A program made the position numbers and the translations under genes. A stretch of 26,133 bases of DNA, taken from an uncultured Collinsella sp. Lineage in GTDB: Bacteria > Actinomycetota > Coriobacteriia > Coriobacteriales > Coriobacteriaceae. The stretch is taken from the NCBI GenBank assembly GCA_900541785.1, contig UQKY01000028.1, positions 1 to 26,133 of the forward strand. The letters run 5' to 3'. How positions within the stretch are numbered: the stretch's first letter is position 1; the number at the start of each line of letters is the position of its first letter. Under the pieces are notes generated by a model. That model saw only the letters and a program-made list of their open reading frames with translations, ran no database searches and had not been told where the DNA came from. This document shows positions 7,717-14,253 of the stretch, in pieces.

Positions 7717-8553
7717 GTGGCAACTATCGAAGAGCTTGAGTCCCTGCGTTGGGACCTTCGCCGCGATTGCGTCGATATCATCATGGCTGGCGCCGGCGGC
7801 CACATCGGCGGCGACATGTCGGTGATCGACGCCCTCATGACCCTCTACGCCAACCACCTCAACATTTCGCCCGAGACCGTCGACGATCCCAACCGCGATC
7901 GCTTCGTGCTCTCCAAGGGCCACGCCATGGAGGCCTACTACGCGGTGCTCTGCCACGAGGGCTATCTTGATCTCGACGACGTCAAGGCTCGCTTCTCCAA
8001 GTTCGGCAGCCCCTACATCGGCCATCCCAACAACAAGCTCAAGGGCATCGAGATGAACTCGGGCTCGCTGGGTCACGGCCTGCCCGTGGCCGTGGGCATG
8101 GCGCTCGCCGGCAAGATGGACGGTCGCGACTACCGCGTCTACACCATCATGGGCGATGGCGAGCTTGCCGAGGGCTCGGTCTGGGAGGGCGCCATGAGCG
8201 GTGGCAACTACCAGCTCGATAACCTGTGCGCGCTCGTGGATCGCAACCGCCTGCAGATCAGCGGCAGCACCGAGGACGTCATGAAGCAGGACAGCCAGGA
8301 GGAGCGCTGGGCTGCCTTTGGGTGGAACGTGCTGTCCATTCCGGGCAACGACGTCCAGGCTATTGACGCTGCGCTGACGCTTGCTGCCGAGACCTGCGGC
8401 AAGCCCACGGTCATCATCCTCAACACGGTGAAGGGCTATGGCTCGCCCGTTATGGAGGACAAGGCCGCCTGGCATCATCACCTGCCCAATGATGAGGAAT
8501 ATGCCCAGATCATCGCCGATTTCGCTGCCCATAAGGAGGCCATCAATGGCTAA
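7717..8553 (+). CDS. Transketolase N-terminal (TPP-binding) subunit
   Basis: The 278-residue protein is the first half of a split transketolase, binding the thiamine diphosphate pyrophosphate and Mg. It shows GGHIGGDMS (28-35), FVLSKGHAMEAYY, GSPYIGHPN, MNSGSLGHGLPVAVG and the TPP motif GDGE (146-149) running to Asn177 in LVDRNRLQI. It starts with GTG at 7717 after AAAGGAG (7704-7710). Its stop overlaps the start of the second half by 8 bases, so the two subunits are translationally coupled in a 1:1 fashion. Split transketolases occur widely in sugar-catabolic operons, including ulaG-like, sulfoquinovose and apulose-4-phosphate pathways; the last matches the neighbouring isomerase and kinase best. 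Confidence 0.9.
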   Translation: MATIEELESLRWDLRRDCVDIIMAGAGGHIGGDMSVIDALMTLYANHLNISPETVDDPNRDRFVLSKGHAMEAYYAVLCHEGYLDLDDVKARFSKFGSPYIGHPNNKLKGIEMNSGSLGHGLPVAVGMALAGKMDGRDYRVYTIMGDGELAEGSVWEGAMSGGNYQLDNLCALVDRNRLQISGSTEDVMKQDSQEERWAAFGWNVLSIPGNDVQAIDAALTLAAETCGKPTVIILNTVKGYGSPVMEDKAAWHHHLPNDEEYAQIIADFAAHKEAING

Positions 8554-9484
8554 CAAGATCGCCAATCGCAAGGTTATCTGCGACACGCTGCTCGAGGCCG
8601 CGAAGACCGATAAGGATATCGTCGTCCTGTGCTCCGACTCCCGCGGCTCCGCGTCGCTCACGCCGTTCTTCGATCAGTATCCCCAGCAGTCCGTTGAGGT
8701 CGGCATCGCCGAGCAGGACCTGGTGAGCATCGCTGCCGGTATGGCTTCGTGCGGCAAGAAAGCCTGGGCCGCTTCGCCGGCGTCCTTTGTGACCACGCGC
8801 TCGTATGAGCAGTGCAAGGTCGACGTCTCGTACTCCAACACCAACGTCAAGCTCATCGGCATCTCAGGCGGCGTGTCCTACGGCGCCTTGGGCATGAGCC
8901 ATCACTCCGCGCAGGATATCGCCGCCATGAGCGCGATTCCCAACATGCGCGTGTATCTGCCGAGCGACCGCTTCCAGACCGCCGAGCTCGTGCGCGCCCT
9001 GGTGGCCGATAACAAGCCGGCCTACATCCGCGTGGGGCGCAACCCGGTCGAGGACGTGTACACCGAGGATGAGTGCCCGTTCCAGATGGACCGCGCCACC
9101 TGGGTGCGCCGCGGCGCCGATGTGACGCTTGTCGCCACCGGTGAGATGGTCCGCCACGCCGTGGACGCCGCCGACCTGCTGGCTGAGCAGGGCATCTCGG
9201 CAACGGTGCTCGACATGTACTGCGTCAAGCCGCTCGACGCCGAGGCCGTGATTGAGGCCGCCGGTGCCACGCGCGCCGTCGTGACCGTCGAGGAGCACAG
9301 CCCCTTCGGCGGCTTGGGCTCTATGGTCGCGCAGGTGGTGGGCGAGCATTGCCCGCGTCCGGTCAAGTGCCTCTCCCTGCCCGACGCGCCGGTCATCACC
9401 GGCACGAGCCCCGAGGTCTTTGCGCACTACGGCCTGACGGGCGCCGGAATCGCCAAGACGGTCGCCGAGTTCCTCGGCAACTAG
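8546..9484 (+). CDS. Transketolase C-terminal (pyrimidine-binding) subunit
   Basis: This 312-residue protein supplies the pyrimidine-binding and C-terminal domains of the split transketolase. The catalytic glutamate that activates TPP is Glu56 in EVGIAEQDLVSIAAGMA. PASFVTTRSYEQCKVDV, ALGMSHHSAQDIA and MRVYLPSDRFQTAELVRAL follow, and the C-terminal domain has VTLVATGEMVRHAVDAADLL and VVTVEEHSPFGGLGSMVAQVV. ATG 8546 is chosen over upstream frames because AAGGAGG (8533-8539) precedes it; the start lies inside the end of the first-half gene. The usual transketolase phosphate-binding loop (IGLGEDGPTHQP in full-length enzymes) reads VSYGALGMSHHSAQD here, so the donor specificity may differ from classical transketolase. 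Confidence 0.9.
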   Translation: MANKIANRKVICDTLLEAAKTDKDIVVLCSDSRGSASLTPFFDQYPQQSVEVGIAEQDLVSIAAGMASCGKKAWAASPASFVTTRSYEQCKVDVSYSNTNVKLIGISGGVSYGALGMSHHSAQDIAAMSAIPNMRVYLPSDRFQTAELVRALVADNKPAYIRVGRNPVEDVYTEDECPFQMDRATWVRRGADVTLVATGEMVRHAVDAADLLAEQGISATVLDMYCVKPLDAEAVIEAAGATRAVVTVEEHSPFGGLGSMVAQVVGEHCPRPVKCLSLPDAPVITGTSPEVFAHYGLTGAGIAKTVAEFLGN

Positions 9485-9500
9485 TAGACACAGACGCTGC

Positions 9501-9601
9501 GCGGCCGCCAAGCACCGCACCTTGCCGTTCAAACCGTCGCTTGCGTACGCAAAGTACGCGGCGCTCCTCTCTCACGGCAATCTGCGGCACTTGGTGGCCG
9601 C
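9501..9601. repeat. Structured palindrome element, copy 2
   Basis: Arms 9501-9528 and 9574-9601 (GCGGCCGCCAAG.../...CTTGGTGGCCGC) pair over 28 bases with five mismatches. An inner hairpin GCGTAC-GCAAA-GTACGC lies at 9543-9559. It separates transketolase B from the kinase gene. Inner sequence is very close to copy 1, outer arms differ. Confidence 0.75.
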
Positions 9602-9655
9602 TCGCTCCTTGTCCGTCAGTCTGTCTTTGATTTGGCGGAAGGAATGGGAGAGTAC

Positions 9656-11146
9656 ATGAGCAAATACATCATCGGAATCGATCAATCCACGCAGGGCACC
9701 AAGGCGCTGCTGGTGGACGAGGGCGGCCATCTGATTCATCGTGCCGACCGTTCGCATCGCCAGATTGTCAACGAGGCCGGCTGGGTGAGCCATGATCCGG
9801 CCGAGATTGCCGCCAATGTGCTGGCCGTGGCGCGTGCCGTGGTGGAGGAGACCGGGGTCGACCCGGCCGATGTCGCCGGCATCGGCATCTCCAACCAGCG
9901 CGAGACCACCGTTGCCTGGAACCGCACGACGGGCGAGCCGCTGTGCGACGCTGTGGTGTGGCAGTGCGCCCGCGCCCGCGAGCTGTGCGACAAGCTGGCC
10001 GCGCGCGAGGGTGTGGCCGACCTGGTGCGCGACACGACGGGTCTGGTACTCTCGCCCTACTATCCGGCGGGCAAGATGGCCTGGATCCTCGCGAACGTTC
10101 CCGCGGCTGCCGAGGCCGCGGCAGCGGGCGAGCTGTGCCTGGGCACCATCGATGCCTGGGTGGTCTGGACGCTCACGGGCGGCGCGGAGTTCCGCTGCGA
10201 CTGGTCTAACGCCAGCCGCACGCAGCTCTTTGACCTGCGCCGTGGCTGCTGGAGCGAGCCGGTGTGCGAGGCCTTTGGCGTCGACGTGGCCTGCCTGCCG
10301 CAGGTGACCGATTCCGATGGCCTGTTCGGCACGACGGACCTGGACGGCTTTTTGCCGGCACCCGTGCCCATTCACGGCGTGCTCGGCGACAGCCATGCGG
10401 CCTTGTTCGCGCAGGGTTGCCACAGCCGCGGCATGGCCAAGGCGACCTATGGCACCGGCAGCTCGGTCATGATGAACGTCGGCGACGAGTTCGTTGCCAG
10501 CTCGCACGGGCTTTCGAGCTCGCTTGCATGGCGCATGGACGGCGTGACCGAGTACGTGCTCGAGGGCAACGTGAGCTACGCCGGCGCCGTCAAGACGTGG
10601 CTGCGCGATGATCTGGAACTCATCAATAACCCCGAGGAGGTTACCGATCTGTGCTACGCCGCCAATCCGGCGAGCCGCGTCTACTTTGTGCCGGCGTTTA
10701 CCGGTTTGGGCGCGCCGCACTGGGCGAGTGACGCCGAGGGCTGCGTCTTTGGCATGACGCGCACCACGGGTCGCGCGGAGTTCGTGAAGGCCGCCGACGA
10801 GTCGATTGCCTATCAGATCTTTGACGTGATCGATGCGATGGTCGAGGATTCGGGCGCGGCATTGGCTGAGCTTCGCGTTGACGGCGGTCCCACGCGCGAC
10901 GCGTACCTGATGCAGTTTGAGAGCGACTTGGTTGGTTCGCCCATTCGCATCGCGAGCAACGACGAGATGAGCGGTCTGGGTGCGGCCTGGGCCTGCGGCA
11001 TTGCGCTGGGCATGTACACGCGCGATGTCGTCGACGTCTACGGGGCTCGCGGCATCGTGGAGCCTGCCATGACCGCCGACGAACGCGCCAAAAAGATCGC
11101 CGGCTGGCGCCACGCCGTCGACGCGACTATCGCCTACACCGCCTAG
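9656..11146 (+). CDS. FGGY-family carbohydrate kinase, glycerol-kinase-like
   Basis: The 496-residue protein is an ATP-dependent FGGY sugar kinase closest in appearance to glycerol kinase: IGIDQSTQGTKALLV, ISNQRETTVAWNRTTGEP, VVWQCAR, LSPYYPAGK, TIDAWVVWTLTGG, YGTGSS and FVPAFTGLGAPHW. Glycerol contacts of E. coli GlpK are partly kept (Arg82, Glu83, Trp102, Tyr135, Asp245) but the GlpK Gln246 and Phe270 positions are Ser246 and Ser270. That argues against glycerol and for a larger polyol or ketose. ATG 9656 is preferred because GGGAG (9646-9650) is well placed; an in-frame TTG at 9632 lacks such a site. As the last gene of the isomerase-transketolase operon it probably phosphorylates the ketose produced by the isomerase. 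A simple annotation as glycerol kinase or xylulokinase would be unsafe. Confidence 0.85.
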   Translation: MSKYIIGIDQSTQGTKALLVDEGGHLIHRADRSHRQIVNEAGWVSHDPAEIAANVLAVARAVVEETGVDPADVAGIGISNQRETTVAWNRTTGEPLCDAVVWQCARARELCDKLAAREGVADLVRDTTGLVLSPYYPAGKMAWILANVPAAAEAAAAGELCLGTIDAWVVWTLTGGAEFRCDWSNASRTQLFDLRRGCWSEPVCEAFGVDVACLPQVTDSDGLFGTTDLDGFLPAPVPIHGVLGDSHAALFAQGCHSRGMAKATYGTGSSVMMNVGDEFVASSHGLSSSLAWRMDGVTEYVLEGNVSYAGAVKTWLRDDLELINNPEEVTDLCYAANPASRVYFVPAFTGLGAPHWASDAEGCVFGMTRTTGRAEFVKAADESIAYQIFDVIDAMVEDSGAALAELRVDGGPTRDAYLMQFESDLVGSPIRIASNDEMSGLGAAWACGIALGMYTRDVVDVYGARGIVEPAMTADERAKKIAGWRHAVDATIAYTA

Positions 11147-11156
11147 CGTGATTTTT

Positions 11157-11222
11157 CTGGGACGGGGATTAAAAACTCATTGATCCTCGTCCCGGGTAGC
11201 TTATTTGGGACGGGGCTTTTTT
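11157..11222 (+). terminator. Terminator with overlapping alternative hairpins
   Basis: GGGACGGGGAT (11159-11169) can pair with ATCCTCGTCCC (11183-11193). The latter can instead pair with GGGACGGGG (11207-11215), which is followed by CTTTTTTG, an intrinsic terminator. The two hairpins are mutually exclusive. Simplest reading: terminator of the kinase operon built from two GGGACGGGG repeat units. Confidence 0.7.
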
Positions 11223-11283
11223 GACTGGTATGATTGGTGCGACCATTCGAACCAGCTAAAAGAACCCCGTCCCAAATTGACTA
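11204..11283. repeat. Inverted GGGACGGGG repeat pair before luxS
   Basis: TTTGGGACGGGG (11204-11215) and CCCCGTCCCAAA (11265-11276) are perfect inverted copies 49 bases apart. CCCCGTCCCAAATTGACTA (11265-11283) is the exact reverse complement of sequence in the terminator at 4675-4693. Confidence 0.7.
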
Positions 11284-11298
11284 TCGAGAGGATCTGCC

Positions 11299-11787
11299 AT
11301 GGAGCGCATCGCGAGCTTTTCCGTTGACCATCTGCTGCTTGAGCCCGGCGTGTATGTGAGCCGCATCGACCGCGATCCGGCGACCGGCGCCGCCGTCACC
11401 ACCTTTGACCTGCGCCTGACCACGCCCAACAAGGAGCCGGTCATGAACACCGCCGAGTGCCACACCATCGAGCACCTGGGCGCGACGTTCCTCCGCAATC
11501 ATGCCGAGTGGTCGAGCCGTATCGTCTACTTTGGCCCCATGGGCTGCCGCACGGGCTTTTACCTCGTCGTGTTTGGCGAGGTGACGAGCGAGGAGATTCT
11601 GCCGCTCGTGCGTGAGCTGTTCGAGTTTGTCGCCGGCTTTGAGGGCGATGTCCCCGGTGCCGCTCCCGAGGAGTGCGGCAACTACCTGGACCAGAACCTC
11701 CCCATGGCAAACTGGCTCGCGCGCCGCTATCTCGACCGTGACCTGGCCGATATCGACGAGAAGCATCTGCACTATCAGCAGGCGTAA
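11299..11787 (+). CDS. luxS: S-ribosylhomocysteine lyase LuxS
   Basis: LuxS cleaves S-ribosylhomocysteine to homocysteine and DPD, the precursor of autoinducer-2, as part of methyl-cycle detoxification. The 162-residue protein has every family hallmark: the metal motif HTIEH (His55, Glu58, His59), catalytic Cys83 in MGCRTGFYL, and the third metal ligand Cys126 in EECGNYLDQN. Length is normal. ATG 11299 follows GAGAGGA (11286-11292). It sits alone between a repeat-rich leader and its own terminator. The leader contains a TATGAT (11229-11234) that could be a -10 element without a good -35. No SAM or SAH riboswitch was recognised. Confidence 0.97.
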   Translation: MERIASFSVDHLLLEPGVYVSRIDRDPATGAAVTTFDLRLTTPNKEPVMNTAECHTIEHLGATFLRNHAEWSSRIVYFGPMGCRTGFYLVVFGEVTSEEILPLVRELFEFVAGFEGDVPGAAPEECGNYLDQNLPMANWLARRYLDRDLADIDEKHLHYQQA

Positions 11788-11817
11788 GGCCCTCGCAGGA
11801 ATAGCGTTTGCGCCAGA

Positions 11818-11847
11818 AGCGCTCCCGCTCTTTGTGGGGCGCTTTTT
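11818..11847 (+). terminator. luxS terminator
   Basis: AGCGCTCC (11818-11825) pairs with GGGGCGCT (11836-11843), one GU pair, 10-base loop, followed by TTTTT. Confidence 0.8.
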
Positions 11848-11921
11848 CATGCTGGGCGCTCAAAACGGAACGAGATAGTTCTAGAATGTTCATACTGTCA
11901 CATAAACGAACAGGAGCGAGC

Positions 11922-12566
11922 ATGCATATCTACTCTGTATCAGATCCCGAGTTCAAATCTTATGGCCGCGTGTGGAACGACGTTCCGTCCAACCTGACCG
12001 CTCCGCTCGTCGGGGCGCTTTCCGCTACGCCCATCCCCGAGGGTAGCAAGTACGTAGCAAGCGCGCCGGAGCTCGAGGGCGTTAAGGATGCCGATAAGCT
12101 GGGCTTTCTCATGTTTGGTGGCCGTCCCTTCCAGCTGGGCTGGTGCAACGGCCACAACACGCGTCTCAATTGCCTAGAGTACCACCGCGCGAGCGAGTTC
12201 AACCTGGGTGCACGCGACTTTATCCTGCTCGTGGCACATCGCTGGGAGATCGAGGACGGCAAGCTCGATACCGCGTGCGTCAAGGCGTTCCGCGTGCCGG
12301 CGGGTACGGTCGTCGAAGTCTTCAACACCACGCTCCACTACACGCCGTGCATGGTCGACGACGGTGGCTTCCAGGTGATGGTGGCGCTGCCCGCTGGCAC
12401 CAATGGTCCGCGCCCCGAGGCCGCGGCCGACATGCCTGCCGCCGGTGACAGCTACTGCTATTGGAAGGCCGACAAGTGGGTCCTCTGCCACGCCGACAGC
12501 CCCAAGGCAGCCGAAGGCGGCTACGTTGGCCTCATCGGAAAGAACCTCGACATCGCCGTGGACTAG
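11922..12566 (+). CDS. DUF4867 family protein
   Basis: The 214-residue protein matches my memory of the DUF4867 family (MKIxSVxDPEFKxYGRV start; CNGHNTRLNCLEYHRASEFN; DGKLDT...AFRVPAGTVVEVFNTTLHYTPC; GGYVGLIGKNLDIA end). The fold is probably cupin-like: the His/Cys/Glu-rich CLEYHRASE and the later VPAGT and LHYTPC strings look like metal or ligand-binding segments, but function is unknown. Members often accompany sugar-catabolism genes. ATG 11922 is preceded by CAGGAGCGAG, a fair binding site; the in-frame codons upstream lie in the luxS terminator and are excluded. Its last 18 codons and 3' flank are duplicated at 13934-14057, beyond the ATPase gene. Confidence 0.85.
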   Translation: MHIYSVSDPEFKSYGRVWNDVPSNLTAPLVGALSATPIPEGSKYVASAPELEGVKDADKLGFLMFGGRPFQLGWCNGHNTRLNCLEYHRASEFNLGARDFILLVAHRWEIEDGKLDTACVKAFRVPAGTVVEVFNTTLHYTPCMVDDGGFQVMVALPAGTNGPRPEAAADMPAAGDSYCYWKADKWVLCHADSPKAAEGGYVGLIGKNLDIAVD

Positions 12567-12635
12567 AATCTTCTGTCTCAATCTGTAACATCTGGCGGGC
12601 TAAATCGTCTCTACCTGTTACAGATTTAGACAAAC
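12512..12635 (+). repeat. Direct repeat, left copy (DUF4867 3' end plus hairpin)
   Basis: This 124-base stretch matches 13934-14057 without gaps and with 8 mismatches (about 93.5% identity). It contains the last codons of the DUF4867 gene (GGYVGLIGKNLDIA), the TAG, and the first TGTTACAGAT hairpin. The two copies bracket the ATPase gene. Confidence 0.9.
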
Positions 12636-12710
12636 TGCAGAGGGCTGCCCGAAAATCTCAATCTGTAACACCAAGCCCGGTTTTGGCGGCCCAACTGTTA
12701 CAGATCGAGA
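12575..12710. repeat. Two TGTTACAGAT palindrome units
   Basis: Unit 1 pairs GTCTCAATCTGTAACA (12575-12590) with TGTTACAGATTTAGAC (12616-12631). Unit 2 pairs TCTCAATCTGTAACA (12656-12670) with TGTTACAGATCGAGA (12696-12710). Each has one mismatch. A third unit is at 13997-14053. REP-like intergenic repeats; no adjacent transposase. Confidence 0.75.
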
Positions 12711-12725
12711 CAAACCGGGCCCAAT

Positions 12726-12758
12726 CCACCACAAAGGTGCCTGTCCCCATTGCGGTGG
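12726..12758 (-). terminator. GGTGCCTGTCCCC hairpin after the ATPase gene
   Basis: CCACCACAA (12726-12734) pairs with TTGCGGTGG (12750-12758), one mismatch, enclosing AGGTGCCTGTCCCCA. It sits 4 bases beyond the ATPase stop codon on the minus strand. A related hairpin with longer perfect arms is at 14062-14104. Terminator role is inference; there is no T-tract. Confidence 0.4.
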
Positions 12759-12762
12759 TTGT

Positions 12763-13869
12763 CTAGAGCTGGCTGCGCAGATAGTCAGCCATATATGGAA
12801 CAGCGAAACGCACGTAACCGCGGCGCGCCTGTTCGATTACGCCGGCGTCGATGAGGCGCCGGCGATACTTTTGCGCATAGTCGGGTGTGACCGACATGCG
12901 CTTCGCTACATCGGAAATGCGCGAAACGGCGTCTTCGTCATCGGCCATTGCGGCGAGAAACGCAACATCTTGGTCCGATAGCGCGGCGAGTGTCGTTTCG
13001 CACACATCGTTTTCGAAATCGGCCTTTGACGCTTCGATTGCTCCGTCGACTTGCTCTGGCGTTACGTGTTCTCCTGCCTGGCAACGATTGGCGATGTTGT
13101 AGCCGATGAGCTGCAGCATGTAGGGCGAGCCCTGAGTTGCGCGAGCAGCGTCCAGCCGAAGATTGCCTGGAATATCAAGGTCGAGCTCTTCGAAAGCCCG
13201 CTGATAGTAGGCATCCACATCTCCAACTGAAAGCGGTTCGAGCGTGACCTTGCGTGCGCGGTTGAGAAATGTCAGTACGCGGTCGTTGAGTGTCGCGGAG
13301 ACTGCTCCCGGGAGGCCCGCCATGACGAGCGCGACGTTGAGCCCCTCGCCGACCAGCTCTTGATAGGCGGTGACGAGCTGTCTGATCTCGGGCGAATTGG
13401 CCTGGAGCTCATCGATGAGGATGAGGATGCCGTGTCCCTGCTCGGTCAGCTTGCGCGCCAGCTGCGTGAGCTTGAACTGGAAGCTTTTGGTTTCCTGCAC
13501 ATCGCGCGTGAACTCAAGGCCGGCTGAGAAGCCGAAGACGCTCAGGCTGCCGCCCGCAAGTTTGGGGAGACGATGCTTGTTGGCGTAGGGCTCGCCCGCT
13601 TCCTGGATCTTCTCAACAATGCGCTCGAGCATATCCTCGGAGGCTACGGTGGGCGTGGCGACAACAAAGCCGAGCTTGCGTGCGCGATCGGCAAGTTCCC
13701 ACAGCAGAACCGTTTTGCCGCTGCCTCGCTGGCCGAGCATGAGCATAGCCCGGTCTCGATTGCCCGGCTCCTGCTCAAGGCCGGAGATGAATGTCGAAAT
13801 CACGTTCCCGCGCCCCACCAGATAGGACGGGCGATTTCCAAATGAGGGGGAGAAGATGGTTTCAGTCAT
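12763..13869 (-). CDS. AAA-type ATPase with C-terminal winged helix
   Basis: The 368-residue protein is a P-loop ATPase of the widespread archaeal-ATPase/Orc-like kind found in Actinobacteria. Walker A is GQRGSGKT (46-53), Walker B ILILIDEL (148-155, Asp153-Glu154), and a sensor-like LVMAGLP lies near 181-187. After a helical lid (GSPYMLQLIGYNIA), the C-terminal 90 residues look like a winged helix (ISDVAKRMSVTPDYAQKYRRRLIDAGVIEQARRGYVRFAVPYM). ATG 13869 follows AGGAAAGGAG. No cognate nuclease, transposition or toxin gene accompanies it. It is the only gene between two direct repeats that duplicate the 3' end of the neighbouring gene and it faces opposite to its neighbours, so it was probably acquired. 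Role unknown; a regulatory or DNA-associated ATPase is the safest description. Confidence 0.85.
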   Translation of the reverse strand: MTETIFSPSFGNRPSYLVGRGNVISTFISGLEQEPGNRDRAMLMLGQRGSGKTVLLWELADRARKLGFVVATPTVASEDMLERIVEKIQEAGEPYANKHRLPKLAGGSLSVFGFSAGLEFTRDVQETKSFQFKLTQLARKLTEQGHGILILIDELQANSPEIRQLVTAYQELVGEGLNVALVMAGLPGAVSATLNDRVLTFLNRARKVTLEPLSVGDVDAYYQRAFEELDLDIPGNLRLDAARATQGSPYMLQLIGYNIANRCQAGEHVTPEQVDGAIEASKADFENDVCETTLAALSDQDVAFLAAMADDEDAVSRISDVAKRMSVTPDYAQKYRRRLIDAGVIEQARRGYVRFAVPYMADYLRSQL

Positions 13870-13875
13870 GAGTCT

Positions 13876-13916
13876 CCTTTCCTTTTTTTCCTATTTTTTC
13901 CTTTTTTTCCTATTCA
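13876..13916 (-). repeat. Polypurine tandem tract in the ATPase leader
   Basis: On the minus strand the leader reads as near-perfect tandem copies of TAGGAAAAAAAGGAAAAAA ending in AGGAAAGGAG before the ATG. It offers several ribosome-binding-like AGGA words and two runs of six to seven A, which are slippage-prone. Confidence 0.7.
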
Positions 13917-13933
13917 GTCAAATATCCCGCCGG

Positions 13934-14057
13934 CGAAGGCGGCTACGTAGGCCTCATCGGCAAGAACCTCGATATCGCCTGCGACTAGAATCTTCTGTCT
14001 CGATCTGTAACATCTAGCGGGCTAAATCGTCTCTACCTGTTACAGATTTAGACAAAC
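13934..14057 (+). repeat. Direct repeat, right copy (orphan DUF4867 3' end)
   Basis: It encodes EGGYVGLIGKNLDIACD followed by TAG in frame, without the rest of the gene. Of the coding differences from 12512-12635, three are synonymous (GTT/GTA, GGA/GGC, GAC/GAT) and one codon differs (GTG Val to TGC Cys). The non-coding part includes the hairpin GTCTCGATCTGTAACA/TGTTACAGATTTAGAC (13997-14053). Confidence 0.9.
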
Positions 14058-14061
14058 CGCC

Positions 14062-14104
14062 CCAAACCACCACAAAGGTGCCTGTCCCCTTTGTGGTGGT
14101 TTGG
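14062..14104. repeat. Perfect 17-bp hairpin with GGTGCCTGTCCCC core
   Basis: CCAAACCACCACAAAGG (14062-14078) pairs perfectly with 14088-14104 around a 9-base loop, TGCCTGTCC. Same core as 12726-12758 but different arms. It lies between the right direct repeat and the GH1 promoter. Confidence 0.8.
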
Positions 14105-14189
14105 ACAGGCAGGTATCAGAAAGTGTCAGATGGGGGCGGCTGTCGAGCGCCCGCGTGCGAAAAGAAGTATCGACCTGCGCCGCTGTCGT

Positions 14190-14218
14190 TGAGCGAGACC
14201 CTATTTGCGGGGATACTG
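14190..14218 (+). promoter_or_regulatory. Probable GH1 gene promoter
   Basis: TTGAGC (14190-14195), 17-base spacer, GATACT (14213-14218), about 36 bases before the ATG. Each hexamer matches consensus at four of six positions. No antiterminator (RAT) site or clear operator was recognised. Confidence 0.4.
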
Positions 14219-14253
14219 AAACCACGACAAGCAGCGTATGAAAGGATCGATGC

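Noticed and set aside
7717..9484. Frameshifted single transketolase
   Set aside because: The second half has its own AAGGAGG binding site and ATG, and two-gene transketolases are common, so this is a natural split.
7606..11113. Long minus-strand frames opposite the transketolase and kinase genes
   Set aside because: Antisense shadows; the plus-strand frames carry catalytic motifs and ribosome binding sites.
9656..11146. Glycerol kinase
   Set aside because: Two glycerol-contact positions are changed and the operon context is sugar isomerase and transketolase.
11223..11298. SAM or SAH riboswitch before luxS
   Set aside because: No conserved riboswitch core recognised; the leader is explained by GGGACGGGG repeats.
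12763..13869. Transposition helper or defence ATPase
   Set aside because: No transposase, nuclease or other effector gene adjoins it, so no specific system can be supported.
12575..14053. CRISPR array from the repeated TGTTACAGAT words
   Set aside because: Units are palindromic, irregularly spaced, few, and lack uniform spacers or cas genes.
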